Assembly: GCF_903970965.1 (NCBI RefSeq)
Contig: NZ_CAJCKW010000003.1
Location: forward strand, 62,001 to 126,000
DNA: 64,000 nt
Direction of reading: 5' to 3'
Source: Aureimonas sp. ME7
GTDB taxonomy: Bacteria > Pseudomonadota > Alphaproteobacteria > Rhizobiales > Rhizobiaceae
In this document: positions 1-8,372 of the stretch, in pieces
How positions within the stretch are numbered: position 1 is the first letter of the stretch
Layout: the number at the start of each line of letters is the position of its first letter
The notes under the pieces: generated by a model
What the model saw: the letters and a program-made list of their open reading frames with translations, nothing else
Told to the model about the DNA's origin: nothing
The model's database searches: none
Position numbers and translations under genes: made by a program

Positions 1-1
1 G

Positions 2-796
2 GCCGCTGATCTCGGCGCCCAGTTCGCCCAGCTGCCGCCCGAGCAGCGGCGCTTGGCGACCCTTGCCGCCCTCATCGACATCAAGGCGCTCGCCCAGAAG
101 GGCGAAGCGGAAAAGCTCGGCGACGATCCCGAGACCGCCCGGCGCATCGCCTTCCTGCGCGAGCGGGCCCTCCACAACGCCTATTTCGAGAAGACCGGCA
201 TCGCCGCGATTACCGACGACGAGCTGAAGGCGCGCTACGACGAGGAGGTCAAGGCGCTGAAACCCGTGGACGAGATCCACGCCAAGCACATCTTGGTGCC
301 GACCAAGGAAGAAGCGGACGCCGCGATCAAGGAACTCGACGCCGGCAAGGACTTCGACGCCGTCGCCGCCGAGAAGTCCACTGGCCCGACCGGCCCGCAA
401 GGGGGCGATCTCGGCTTCTTCGGCCCCGGCCAGATGGTGCCGGCCTTCGAGACGGCGGCCTTCGCCCTCCAGCCCGGCACCTACACCAAGGAGCCGATCC
501 AGACCCAGTTCGGCTGGCACGTGATCGAGGTCCTCGAAAAGCGCCCGCAGCAGCCGCCCGCCTTCGAGCAGGTCAAGGACCAGGTGCGCCAGGTCGTGAT
601 GCGCGAGAAGTATGTCGAGATCGTGCAAGGCGCACGCGACGAGGAGAAGGTCGAGTACCAGGATCCGGCGCTGAAGGCACAGGTCGAGACCCTGGAAAAG
701 GCGATGTCGGCCCCGCCGCAGGACCCGGAAGAGGCGAGCGACGAGGCCGCCGGCGAGGAAGCGGCCGGTGAGGCCGCCCCGGCGCCGACGCCCTGA
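2..796 (+). CDS. Parvulin-type peptidyl-prolyl cis-trans isomerase, 5' end outside window
   Basis: The frame is open from base 2, so the start (and presumably a signal peptide) lies upstream of the window. A PpiC/rotamase domain covers roughly fragment residues 90-180, with [24 protein letters not shown] and FGWHVIEV as typical parvulin landmarks. An alpha-helical SurA/PrsA-like region precedes it, and an acidic Ala/Glu/Pro-rich tail ends the protein. The family catalyses prolyl isomerisation and assists folding of exported proteins in the periplasm. Placement before argJ is as I recall it in other Hyphomicrobiales. An internal TTG at 53 is in frame but is unlikely to be the true start. A strong terminator follows. 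Confidence 0.9.
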   Translation, partial: AADLGAQFAQLPPEQRRLATLAALIDIKALAQKGEAEKLGDDPETARRIAFLRERALHNAYFEKTGIAAITDDELKARYDEEVKALKPVDEIHAKHILVPTKEEADAAIKELDAGKDFDAVAAEKSTGPTGPQGGDLGFFGPGQMVPAFETAAFALQPGTYTKEPIQTQFGWHVIEVLEKRPQQPPAFEQVKDQVRQVVMREKYVEIVQGARDEEKVEYQDPALKAQVETLEKAMSAPPQDPEEASDEAAGEEAAGEAAPAPTP

Positions 797-827
797 CACC
801 GGGCTCCCGCATCCCACCTGAGATCGA

Positions 828-856
828 GGCGCCGGCATCCCAGCCGGCGCCTTTTT
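828..856 (+). terminator. Rho-independent terminator after the PPIase gene
   Basis: A perfect 9-bp stem GGCGCCGGC / GCCGGCGCC (828-836 and 843-851) with loop ATCCCA is followed directly by five T. It separates the PPIase gene from argJ. Confidence 0.9.
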
Positions 857-936
857 CGTCCTGCCGCTTGCGGGCGGGGCGCTCCCTGATGCACAGGGGA
901 GACGAGATCCGAACGCCCTGCCCGGAGGACCGCCCC

Positions 937-2169
937 ATGTCCCATCCCGTTTCGCCGCTCGCGCCCAAGACCTACGCGGACATGCCGCCCGTGGCGGGCG
1001 TTTCCATCGCGACGGGCGAGGCCGGCATCAAGTATCGCGGCCGCACCGACCTTCTGGTGATGCGTTTCGCGGAAGGCACCAGCGTCGCGGGCGTCCTCAC
1101 CACCACCAAATGCCCCTCCGCGCCGGTGGACCATTGCCGCGCCGCCTTGAAGGGCGGGCGGGCGCGCGCGCTCGTGGTCAATTCCGGCAACGCCAACGCC
1201 TTCACCGGCGCCAAGGGGCTGGCGACGACGCAGGCGACGGCCAAAGCCGCGGCGGAAGCCGTCGGGTGTTCGGAGACGGACGTGTTCCTCGCCTCCACCG
1301 GCGTCATCGGCGAGCCGCTCGACGCGCAAAAGATCACGCCGCACCTCGCCGCGCTTTTTGCGGGCGAGGAAGGCGCGCGCTGGCGCGAGGCGGCGGACGC
1401 CATCATGACCACCGACACCTATCCCAAGGTCGCGACGCGCGAGGTCCGGCTCGGCGAGACGACGGTGCGGCTCAACGGGATCGCCAAGGGCGCCGGCATG
1501 ATCGCGCCCGACATGGCGACCATGCTCTCGTTTCTGGCGACCGACGCCGCGATCGAGCCTGCCGTGCTCCAGGCGCTTCTCACGGAGGCCGTCGGCCCGA
1601 GCTTCAACTCGGTGACGGTGGATTCCGACACCTCCACCTCCGACACGCTGCTTCTCTTCGCGACGGGGCAGGCCGGAAATGCACCAGTGACGAGCGAGGC
1701 GGACGAGCGGCTCGGCCCCTTCCGCGAGGCCCTGGGCGATCTTCTCCTCGACCTCGCGCGGCAGGTGGCGCGCGACGGCGAGGGCGCGCGCAAGGAGATC
1801 GTCGTTTCGGTGGAAGGCGCTGTGGACGATCGCTCCGCCAAGCGCGTCGCGCTGTCGATCGCCAATTCGCCGCTGGTCAAGACGGCGGTGGCGGGCGAGG
1901 ATGCCAACTGGGGGCGCGTCGTGATGGCGGTCGGCAAGGCGGGCGAGCCGGCCGAGCGCGATCGGCTGGCGATCTGGTTCGGCGCGGTGCGCGTCGCCGT
2001 CGACGGCGAGCGCGATCCGGCCTACCGCGAGGCGGATGCGAGTGCTGAGATGAAGCGCGACGAGATCCATATCCGCGTCGATCTGGGGCTGGGTGAGGGC
2101 GCCTGGACCGTCTATACCTGCGATCTCACCAAGGAATATGTCGCGATCAATGGCGATTACCGGAGCTGA
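937..2169 (+). CDS. argJ: Bifunctional ornithine acetyltransferase / N-acetylglutamate synthase ArgJ
   Basis: Transfers acetyl from N-acetylornithine to glutamate in the cyclic arginine pathway; many ArgJ enzymes also use acetyl-CoA. The 410-aa product has the usual length. The autocleavage motif [16 protein letters not shown] is intact, with Thr195 as the expected N-terminal nucleophile of the beta chain. [10 protein letters not shown] and the C-terminal [16 protein letters not shown] are also family signatures. ATG 937 was chosen because GGAGG lies at 924-928; an in-frame alternative at 868 would add 23 non-conserved residues. The gene abuts the GNAT gene and mutT, suggesting one transcript. 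Confidence 0.97.
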   Translation: MSHPVSPLAPKTYADMPPVAGVSIATGEAGIKYRGRTDLLVMRFAEGTSVAGVLTTTKCPSAPVDHCRAALKGGRARALVVNSGNANAFTGAKGLATTQATAKAAAEAVGCSETDVFLASTGVIGEPLDAQKITPHLAALFAGEEGARWREAADAIMTTDTYPKVATREVRLGETTVRLNGIAKGAGMIAPDMATMLSFLATDAAIEPAVLQALLTEAVGPSFNSVTVDSDTSTSDTLLLFATGQAGNAPVTSEADERLGPFREALGDLLLDLARQVARDGEGARKEIVVSVEGAVDDRSAKRVALSIANSPLVKTAVAGEDANWGRVVMAVGKAGEPAERDRLAIWFGAVRVAVDGERDPAYREADASAEMKRDEIHIRVDLGLGEGAWTVYTCDLTKEYVAINGDYRS

Positions 2170-2173
2170 GCGC

Positions 2174-2938
2174 GTGCCGCGCCTGACGGTGGTGCGCCGG
2201 CTGGAAGCGGCCGGGTTTCGCGCCTGGCCGGCGAGCTCCACCTTCTACGACGGCACCTGGGCGGTGCGGCTCACCACGAGCTTTCCCGCCAAACGGCTGA
2301 ACTCGGTCAATCCGCTCGACCCGGCCGACGACGCCGATATCGAGGCGCGGATCGAGCGCGCCGGGGCGCGGTTCGCCGCCGCCGGCCGCCCGCTCCTGTT
2401 TCGCCAGTCGCCGCTCGCGCCCCCGCGCCTGATCCGCCATCTCGATACCGCGGGGTGGTCGAGCTTCGGGGAATCCATCGTCTTCACCGCCGAACTCGCC
2501 GCGCTCGACTTCTCCACCGCCATCGACCGCATTCCGCTCCAGGACGCGCGGCGCTATCTCGACGCCTCGCTTCTCGTCCATCATCGCCCGCCCGAACTGA
2601 GGGACGGTCTGGAAGAGGTGCTCGCCTCGATCCGCCCACCAGCCGCCTATTTCGTGCGCGAAACGGAAGAGGGCGGCCCGATCGCGGTGGCGCTCGCCAT
2701 CACCGACAACGACCTTGCCGGCATTCTCGACGTCGCGGTCGACCCGGCTTCGCGCCGCCAGGGCATCGGGATCGACCTCGTGGCGACCGCGCTCCGCCAC
2801 ACGCTCCACAAGGGCGCTCGTACCGGCTGGCTGCAGGTCGAGGCGGGCAACGCGGCGGGGCTTGCGCTCTACCGCCGGCTCGGCTTCGCGGAAGCCTATC
2901 GCTACGTCTACCGCGCCCCGCCGGGCCTGATCGTCTGA
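2174..2938 (+). CDS. GNAT family N-acetyltransferase
   Basis: A 254-aa protein whose C-terminal half carries the GNAT acetyl-CoA fold: DLAGILDVAVDPASRRQGIG is motif A with the R/QxxGxG/A loop, followed by LQVEAGNAAGLALYRRLGF (motif B). The acceptor is unknown. The start is uncertain. GTG 2174 lies 4 nt after the argJ stop with GGAG 8 nt upstream and is preferred; ATG 2150 would overlap argJ by 20 nt with poorer ribosome-binding spacing. The tight spacing between argJ and mutT suggests cotranscription. Confidence 0.85.
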   Translation: MPRLTVVRRLEAAGFRAWPASSTFYDGTWAVRLTTSFPAKRLNSVNPLDPADDADIEARIERAGARFAAAGRPLLFRQSPLAPPRLIRHLDTAGWSSFGESIVFTAELAALDFSTAIDRIPLQDARRYLDASLLVHHRPPELRDGLEEVLASIRPPAAYFVRETEEGGPIAVALAITDNDLAGILDVAVDPASRRQGIGIDLVATALRHTLHKGARTGWLQVEAGNAAGLALYRRLGFAEAYRYVYRAPPGLIV

Positions 2939-2957
2939 TCCCCTCACTGGAGCCGCC

Positions 2958-3365
2958 ATGCCGACGCCCCGTCTGCTTCTCGTCGTCGCCTGCGCGCTCG
3001 TGGACGCCGACAACCGCATTCTCCTGACGCAGCGCCCGCCCGGCAAGTCGCTGGCTGGGCTTTGGGAGTTTCCCGGCGGCAAGGTGGAGGCGGGCGAAAC
3101 GCCGGAAGAAACCCTGATCCGCGAGCTTCGCGAGGAGATCGGCGTCGAGACCAAAGCCGAATGTCTGGCGCCGCTGACCTTCGCCAGCCACGTCTACGAC
3201 GACTTCCACCTCCTGATGCCGCTTTATGTGTGCCGTCGCTACGAGGGCATCCCTCGCTCGCTGGAAGGACAGGCGCTGAAATGGGTGCGCGCCCGGGATC
3301 TGCGCGATTATCCGATGCCGCCAGCCGACCTGCCGCTGATCCCCTTCCTGACCGATCTTCTCTGA
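2958..3365 (+). CDS. mutT: 8-oxo-dGTP diphosphatase MutT (Nudix hydrolase)
   Basis: A 135-aa Nudix enzyme with a complete Nudix box at about residues 41-63 (GKVEAGE, 7 residues, RELREEIG). The GLWEFPGGK context and the short MutT-like length support sanitising 8-oxo-dGTP from the nucleotide pool. ATG 2958 follows GGAGCC. It is the last gene of a compact argJ-GNAT-mutT run. Substrate identity is inferred from family resemblance. Confidence 0.92.
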   Translation: MPTPRLLLVVACALVDADNRILLTQRPPGKSLAGLWEFPGGKVEAGETPEETLIRELREEIGVETKAECLAPLTFASHVYDDFHLLMPLYVCRRYEGIPRSLEGQALKWVRARDLRDYPMPPADLPLIPFLTDLL

Positions 3366-3388
3366 GGGTCGCGAGCGTGGGACGGCCC

Positions 3389-3787
3389 ATGACGAGGCTC
3401 ATTTCCACCGTTGCGGCCTTTCTGGCCGCCGTCGTCGCCGGTGCGCTTGCAGCTCTTGCGGGATTCTCGGCGCTCTTCGGCTGGATGGGGTGGGATTTCC
3501 TCTTCTTCGCCGCCCTCGGCATCCTCGTCCTGTCGCTGCCGATCGGCGTTCCCTGTCTCGTCTCTCGCCGTCGCTATCCGTCGACGCTCGCCCGAACGCT
3601 CCTGGTGAGCGTCCTCAACGGACTTCTCGCCTCCCTGCTCCTTGTCTCGGCCGCCGCCTATTTCAGCCCGCTCGTCATGCTCGGAGCCGGGGTCGTCGGG
3701 GGGCTCGTGTTCCATGCCGTCGAACATCTCATGGCCGAGTATTTCTCCGAGGGCTGGGATCGCGGCCAGGGGAACCCGCGCCGTTAA
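3389..3787 (+). CDS. Small multi-pass membrane protein of unknown function
   Basis: The 132-aa product is mostly hydrophobic, with about four membrane segments (residues ~5-28, ~35-55, ~70-92, ~97-115) and a charged C-terminus. The start is taken at the ATG of MTRLIST; longer upstream readings would run through mutT in another frame. No known domain was recognised. It begins 24 nt after mutT and could be cotranscribed. Confidence 0.7.
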   Translation: MTRLISTVAAFLAAVVAGALAALAGFSALFGWMGWDFLFFAALGILVLSLPIGVPCLVSRRRYPSTLARTLLVSVLNGLLASLLLVSAAAYFSPLVMLGAGVVGGLVFHAVEHLMAEYFSEGWDRGQGNPRR

Positions 3788-3872
3788 GCATGCCCCTTAA
3801 AGCCGCCTTTACGGCTGTCGTGGATCATCGTCCGGCGAACGCGTTCCGCGCGGCGTTTGGAAGGATCGACGG

Positions 3873-4175
3873 ATGGCCAGGGTCGGCAGAAAGCGCAAGA
3901 CATCCCCATGCCCGAGGCGCCCCGGTGTGGCGGGTGCGCTCGTGCGGGCGTTGCTCCTGTTCGGACCGCTGGCCGCCGCGCTCGCCTTCGGCGTCGCGCC
4001 CCGTTCCGGGGGCGACCGGCTCGTGGCCTCCAACGGGGCCGAGGGCATCGACACGATGAGCACCGGCTCGGTGTCGTCCTCGCGCTTCACCTTCGCGATC
4101 GGCTCGGCCCCCGTGATCGCACGGCCCGCCGGCTGCCTCTACTTCCCCGACGGGACGCAGAGGGGTGCATGCTGA
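3873..4175 (+). CDS. Hypothetical membrane-anchored protein upstream of Flp pilin
   Basis: A 100-aa protein with a basic N-terminus, one membrane segment (residues ~20-42) and a small exported-looking domain. ATG 3873 has the purine-rich GGAAGGATCGACGG upstream. The 3' end overlaps the Flp pilin start by 7 nt, so the two are probably translationally coupled. No family was recognised; the context suggests a pilus-associated role (inference). Confidence 0.6.
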   Translation: MARVGRKRKTSPCPRRPGVAGALVRALLLFGPLAAALAFGVAPRSGGDRLVASNGAEGIDTMSTGSVSSSRFTFAIGSAPVIARPAGCLYFPDGTQRGAC

Positions 4176-4369
4176 GCCGGCTGGCAGTTCCGGCGCGCGC
4201 GTGGCTTCGCGGCGAGGCGGGATCCACGGCCATCGAATACGCGCTGATCGCCTCGTTGATCGGCCTCGGAATCCTCGGCGGGCTGGCCGGCACCGGTAAC
4301 AGTGTCTCCTCCGCCTTCCAGAACCTGATGATCGCCGTTGGCGACGTTCTCGGGCGCGCCTCGGTCTGA
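4169..4369 (+). CDS. Flp family type IVb pilin
   Basis: A 66-aa protein with the Flp-type class IV prepilin signature: a short leader, then GSTAIEYALIASLIGLGILG, giving processing at Gly with the conserved Glu at +5 and Tyr at +6. Flp pilins form adhesive tight-adherence (Tad) fibrils. No tad/cpa assembly genes are in the window, so this is an orphan pilin here. It overlaps the preceding gene by 7 nt. Confidence 0.9.
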   Translation: MLSRLAVPARAWLRGEAGSTAIEYALIASLIGLGILGGLAGTGNSVSSAFQNLMIAVGDVLGRASV

Positions 4370-4370
4370 A

Positions 4371-5246
4371 TCAACTCCTCGGCTTCAGCGCTTCGGCCAG
4401 GCTGTGCGTCGCGCTGCCGGGCTTGAGCGGCTTCTGCTGGCTTTCGTGCGGCTTCCAGCCCGACAGGTAGACCACGTCGAACGTGGCGCGCAGGCGCCCG
4501 TCCGCGTCCGCGAAGCGCTCGGCGTAGATCTGTGCCGCCCGAAAGAACAGGGCGCGCGTCGCCGGCACGCGCGAGCGGGCGTGCAGCATGTTGCCCATGC
4601 CCATGTCGCGAAGGTCGCGCATCAGCTCGAACATCGAGCCGTAGCGCACGGTCAGCCGGTCCTGGTCGATCACCGGCAGGGCGAAGCCGGCGCGCTGAAG
4701 AAGGGCGCCCGCCTCGCGCAGGTCCGCGAACGGGGCGACGCGCGGGCTGGCGCCGCCGGCGATCTCCGCCTCCGCCTGGAGCAGCGAGGCGCGAAGCTCG
4801 TTCAGCGTCTCGCCGCCCAGCAGCGCCGCCAGAAACAGCCCGTCCCCCCGCAGCGCCCGGCGGATCTGGACGAGAACGCCCGGCGTGTCGTTGGTCAGAT
4901 GCAGCGAAAGAAGCGAGAGGACGAGATCGACGCTCTCGGCCCCAAGCGGCAACGCCTCCTCGTCCGCCACCACGGCCTCTTCGTCCGCGCCCAGAAGCCC
5001 GGCGTCGCGCTCGATGCGCACCAGATGCTCCACCTGCCCCCCGGCGCGCACCAGGGCTCCCAGCGCGCCCGTGTGGCCGGCGAGATCGACGCCGATGGCG
5101 AACCGGCGCTGAACCAGCGACAGGCGCTCGGCCAACTCGGCCGCGACGTGGCTCAGGAGGAAGTCGGCACCCTTTGTCCCGCGCTCGAGGGCGCGCAGGC
5201 GCCTCCGGTCGATCAGGGTGCGGTCGAAGGGGGCTGTGGCGGACAT
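4371..5246 (-). CDS. SAM-dependent methyltransferase (BioC / NDUFAF5-like)
   Basis: A 291-aa class I methyltransferase related in layout to BioC and the mitochondrial assembly factor NDUFAF5. FDRTLIDRRRLRA opens the protein; a degenerate SAM-binding motif I (FAIGVDLAGHTGALG), the motif LPLGAESVDLVLSLLSLHLTNDTP and LRGDGLFLAALLGGETLNEL follow. Human NDUFAF5 hydroxylates rather than methylates, so the activity is not certain. It ends convergently one base after the pilin stop codon. The start was placed at MSATAPFDRT. Confidence 0.85.
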   Translation of the reverse strand: MSATAPFDRTLIDRRRLRALERGTKGADFLLSHVAAELAERLSLVQRRFAIGVDLAGHTGALGALVRAGGQVEHLVRIERDAGLLGADEEAVVADEEALPLGAESVDLVLSLLSLHLTNDTPGVLVQIRRALRGDGLFLAALLGGETLNELRASLLQAEAEIAGGASPRVAPFADLREAGALLQRAGFALPVIDQDRLTVRYGSMFELMRDLRDMGMGNMLHARSRVPATRALFFRAAQIYAERFADADGRLRATFDVVYLSGWKPHESQQKPLKPGSATHSLAEALKPRS

Positions 5247-5369
5247 GGGCGGCGTTCCAGCTGCGAGGTTCAAGGAGCGCGAATGGTCGCGAGGGCTTGT
5301 GGGGCGTCGGAGGAGGGACGTATCGTCGGGAAGGGCGCGTGAAAAGCGTTTGTCGCTCGGGAGGCGGGA

Positions 5370-6119
5370 ATGCAGTTCGTCAGGCGGGGCCTGTCCCTGG
5401 TGGCAAGGCCGATCGGGCTGTTCCTGTATCCGCCGGTGTGCGCGGGTTGCGGAACGGCGCTGGCGCACGCGCCGGCCGTCTGCCCCGATTGCTGGCGCAC
5501 GCTTCGCTTCATCGAACGGCCCTTCTGCGAGGTGCTCGGACTTCCTTTCTCCTATGATCTCGGGCGCGGCTTCCTGTCAGCCGAAGCGATCGCCTCGCCG
5601 CCGGCCTTCGGGCGCCTGCGCGCCGCCCTCGTCTACCGCGATCTCGCTGCCAAGATGGTGGCGTCCCTCAAATACTCCGATCGCACCGATCTCGTTCCTT
5701 TGATGGCAGGATGGATGTGCCGAGGTGGGCGCGAGGTGCTGGAGGGCTGCGAGGTCCTTGTCCCCGTCCCGCTCCACCCGCGGCGCCTGTTTCGCCGCCG
5801 CTTCAACCAGTCGGCCGAGCTGGCGCGCGCGATCGCCCGGCGCGAGAACCTGCCCTATGCGCCGCTCTGCTTGAAGCGCGCGCGCGCGACGCACTCCCAG
5901 GTCGGGCTGGGCCCGAGCGAGCGCGAGGCCAACGTGCGCGGCGCCTTCGCAGTGCCCCCCGGCCGCGCGCACGAGATCCGGGGCAAGCGCGTGGTTCTCG
6001 TGGACGACGTTTATACGACCGGCGCCACGGTTTCGGCCGCCACGCGCGCCTTGAAACGGGCGGGTGCGGCGGAGGTGGACGTTCTCGTCTTCGCCAGGGT
6101 TGCGGCGGACGGCGCTTGA
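5370..6119 (+). CDS. comF: ComF family amidophosphoribosyltransferase-like protein
   Basis: A 249-aa ComF homologue. An N-terminal zinc-ribbon (Cys24, Cys27, Cys38, Cys41) is followed by a phosphoribosyltransferase fold with the PRPP-binding motif VVLVDDVYTTGATV at about residue 208 and the family motif FNQSAELARAIA. ComF proteins support DNA uptake and transformation in several bacteria, but are widespread without known competence. It is divergent from the methyltransferase gene, with 123 nt between starts. Confidence 0.92.
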   Translation: MQFVRRGLSLVARPIGLFLYPPVCAGCGTALAHAPAVCPDCWRTLRFIERPFCEVLGLPFSYDLGRGFLSAEAIASPPAFGRLRAALVYRDLAAKMVASLKYSDRTDLVPLMAGWMCRGGREVLEGCEVLVPVPLHPRRLFRRRFNQSAELARAIARRENLPYAPLCLKRARATHSQVGLGPSEREANVRGAFAVPPGRAHEIRGKRVVLVDDVYTTGATVSAATRALKRAGAAEVDVLVFARVAADGA

Positions 6120-6160
6120 TCGCATATCAGCGCATCGCCCGTTCCCCCAGAGGATCACCG

Positions 6161-6418
6161 ATGCCGAACGTCACCATCTACACCCGGCCCTTCTGCGGCT
6201 ACTGCTCGCGCGCCAAGGATCTGCTCCAGCGCAAGGGCGTTTCTTTCGACGAGAAGGACGCCGGCGTCGACCCTTCGTTCCGGCAGGAGATGATGGCACG
6301 CGCGCCCGGCAGCTCGACCTTCCCGCAGATCTTCATCGGCGAGCGCCATGTCGGCGGCTGCGACGATCTCTATGCCCTGGAGCGCGCCGGCGAACTCGAC
6401 CCGCTTCTGGCGGCTTAA
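6161..6418 (+). CDS. grxC: Glutaredoxin 3
   Basis: An 85-aa dithiol glutaredoxin with active site Cys12-Gly-Tyr-Cys15, the cis-proline loop STFPQIFI and the glutathione-binding GGCDDL. It reduces disulfides and glutathione mixed disulfides in the cytoplasm. It starts 41 nt after comF and is followed 16 nt later by the nitrilase-family gene, a gene order common in Hyphomicrobiales. Confidence 0.96.
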   Translation: MPNVTIYTRPFCGYCSRAKDLLQRKGVSFDEKDAGVDPSFRQEMMARAPGSSTFPQIFIGERHVGGCDDLYALERAGELDPLLAA

Positions 6419-6434
6419 CGAACGAGGCCGCGAG

Positions 6435-7289
6435 ATGACGACGTTTCGAGCCGCCGCCGTGCAGATGCGCTCCGGCGTGGAGCCCGCCCGCAACATCGAG
6501 GCGATGGAACAACTGGTCGACGAGGCCGCCTCGCGCGGCGCGACCTATGTCCAGACGCCCGAGATGACGGGCATGCTGTGCCGCGACCCCGCGCTGTTTC
6601 GCGCCCATCTTCGCTCGGCCGAGGAGGATCCCGTGGTGGCCGCCGCGCGCGCCTTGGCCCGCCGCCACGCGATCACCCTTCATCTCGGCTCCACTGCCAT
6701 TGCGGCGAACGGCGGCATGGCGGCCAACCGGGCCTTCCTGTTCGGGCCGGACGGCGAGGAGATCGCCACCTACGACAAGATCCACATGTTCGACGTCGAT
6801 CTCGACAACGGCGAAAGCTGGCGGGAATCGGCGACCTACCAGCCCGGCACGCGCTCCGGCCTTGCCGACGTCGCGCTCGGCGACGGCTCGGCCCGTTTCG
6901 GCCTTGCCGTGTGCTACGACATGCGCTTTCCCGAGCTCTTCCGGGCCCAGGCGCTGGCCGGGGCCGAGGTGCTGACCGCGCCCGCCGCCTTTACGCGCCA
7001 GACGGGCGAGGCGCATTGGCATGTGCTCCTGCGCGCGCGTGCCATCGAGAACAACGCCTTCATGGTGGCCGCCGCGCAAGGTGGGCGCCACGAAGACGGG
7101 CGCGAAACCTATGGGCATTCGATCATCGTCGACCCCTGGGGCCGGGTGCTGGCCGAGGTGAAGGGCGACGAGCCGGGCATGGCGATCGCCGAGATCGACA
7201 CGGAACTGGTCGCCACCGTGCGCGCCAAGATCCCGAACCTTCGCAACCGGCGGCCCTTCGAGGCGCCCGAGATCCGCCCCGCCGCATGA
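6435..7289 (+). CDS. Carbon-nitrogen hydrolase (nitrilase superfamily; Nit1/deaminated-glutathione amidase type)
   Basis: A 284-aa amidase with the full catalytic triad Glu43 (TPEMTG), Lys115 (TYDKIHMFD) and Cys160 (VCYDMRFPE). The DKIHMFDVD and RFPELFR context matches the Nit1-type subfamily, whose known activity is hydrolysis of deaminated glutathione. Placement directly after grxC fits a glutathione-repair role (inference). The stop overlaps the next start as ATGA. Confidence 0.9.
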   Translation: MTTFRAAAVQMRSGVEPARNIEAMEQLVDEAASRGATYVQTPEMTGMLCRDPALFRAHLRSAEEDPVVAAARALARRHAITLHLGSTAIAANGGMAANRAFLFGPDGEEIATYDKIHMFDVDLDNGESWRESATYQPGTRSGLADVALGDGSARFGLAVCYDMRFPELFRAQALAGAEVLTAPAAFTRQTGEAHWHVLLRARAIENNAFMVAAAQGGRHEDGRETYGHSIIVDPWGRVLAEVKGDEPGMAIAEIDTELVATVRAKIPNLRNRRPFEAPEIRPAA

Positions 7290-7726
7290 TCCGCTACGCG
7301 CTCAAGTGCGCTCCTTGCGGCCACGGGTTCGACGGATGGTTCCGATCGTCAGTCGACTTCGACGCGCAGGGAGCACGCGGCCTCCTCGAATGTCCCGTCT
7401 GCGGCAAGGCTGAAGTGCGAAAGGCTCTGATGAGCCCGGCCGTGTCGGCGTCGCAGGACGGCGAGGTGCCGGCCGCCCCGGTGATGAGCGCGCCGGGCGG
7501 CGAGGCGGCCGAGATCTATCGCCGACTGCAGGACATGGCGCGCGAGGTTCGCGCCAAGGCCGACTATGTCGGCGCTTCGTTCGCCGAGGAAGCACGGCGC
7601 ATCCACTACGGTGAAAGCGAGGGCCGCCAGATCTACGGCGAGGCGAGCCCCGGCCAGGTCCGCGGCCTCCTGGAGGAGGGGATCGGCGCCCTGCCGCTGC
7701 CCCCGCTGCCCGAAGACAAGAACTGA
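7286..7726 (+). CDS. DUF1178 family protein
   Basis: A 146-aa protein of unknown function with an N-terminal zinc-ribbon-like pair (Cys8/Cys11 and Cys36/Cys39). The start MIRYALKCAPCGHGFDGWFRS and the C-terminal motif EEARRIHYGESEGRQIYGEA are typical of DUF1178. It is coupled to the amidase by an ATGA overlap. Function is unknown. Confidence 0.88.
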   Translation: MIRYALKCAPCGHGFDGWFRSSVDFDAQGARGLLECPVCGKAEVRKALMSPAVSASQDGEVPAAPVMSAPGGEAAEIYRRLQDMAREVRAKADYVGASFAEEARRIHYGESEGRQIYGEASPGQVRGLLEEGIGALPLPPLPEDKN

Positions 7727-7731
7727 CGGGG

Positions 7732-8022
7732 ATGGCCAAGACCTTCGCCAAGGCGCCGAGCCCCTGCGTCTCGGTTTGCAAGTTCAGGATCGAAGGGCAG
7801 TGCATCGCCTGCCGGATGACCAAGCCCGAGAAGAAGCGCTTCAAGAAGCTGGACGGCAAGGGCGAGCGGAAGGCCTTCTTCGTTCTCCTCGGCGCTCGGC
7901 TCCGGGCGGCGGGGCGCTACGACTACTGGAGCCGCATGTATCGCCGGCGCTGCGAGCGCAAGGGACGGCCATGCCCACTCGACAGGCTGGAGGCTCTCGA
8001 CAAGAGGGAAGGGGCCGCCTAG
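7732..8022 (+). CDS. DUF1289-like small cysteine protein, copy 1
   Basis: A 96-aa protein with PSPCVSVCKF near residue 9 followed by GQCIACRMT, the CxxxC...CxxC pattern of DUF1289, plus a basic C-terminal region with two more cysteines. The cysteines could bind a metal or cluster (inference). It lies 5 nt after DUF1178 and is paralogous to the next gene. Confidence 0.8.
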   Translation: MAKTFAKAPSPCVSVCKFRIEGQCIACRMTKPEKKRFKKLDGKGERKAFFVLLGARLRAAGRYDYWSRMYRRRCERKGRPCPLDRLEALDKREGAA

Positions 8023-8059
8023 CTAGAAACCTTCCAAACTACCAAGCTGGGAATGGCCG

Positions 8060-8335
8060 ATGAGCGCCTCGCAGATCTGGGCCGATGCGCCGAGCCCTTG
8101 CGTCGATGTCTGCAAGTACAAGCGCGCCGGGCGCTGCGTCGGCTGCATGATGACCAAGATGGAGAAGGATTCCTTTCCCCATTCGGGCAGCGCCGACATG
8201 AAGAAGCGCTTCTTCGAGACCTTGCTCGCGCGGCTGGAAGAGGAGCACAAGAACCCGGCCTTCTGGGCGATCGCCTATCGCCGCAAGTGCGAGCGGGAGG
8301 GCGTGCCGTGCCCGTTGGACGAGGACGGGACTTAA
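8060..8335 (+). CDS. DUF1289-like small cysteine protein, copy 2
   Basis: A 91-aa paralogue of the preceding gene: PSPCVDVCKYKRAGRCVGCM aligns with its cysteine motif, and the C-terminal IAYRRKCEREGVPCPLD matches YRRRCERKGRPCPLD of copy 1. It therefore looks like a tandem duplication followed by divergence. It starts 37 nt after copy 1, with a weak ribosome-binding region. Role unknown. Confidence 0.8.
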   Translation: MSASQIWADAPSPCVDVCKYKRAGRCVGCMMTKMEKDSFPHSGSADMKKRFFETLLARLEEEHKNPAFWAIAYRRKCEREGVPCPLDEDGT

Positions 8336-8372
8336 TTTTGTTGGAAGAGTGGTTGCGTGCTAACTGCTCAGA

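Noticed and set aside
481-2241. A 586-codon minus-strand frame opposite the PPIase and argJ genes
   Set aside because: The plus strand encodes known proteins with conserved motifs; the minus frame is Arg/Gly-rich without domains.
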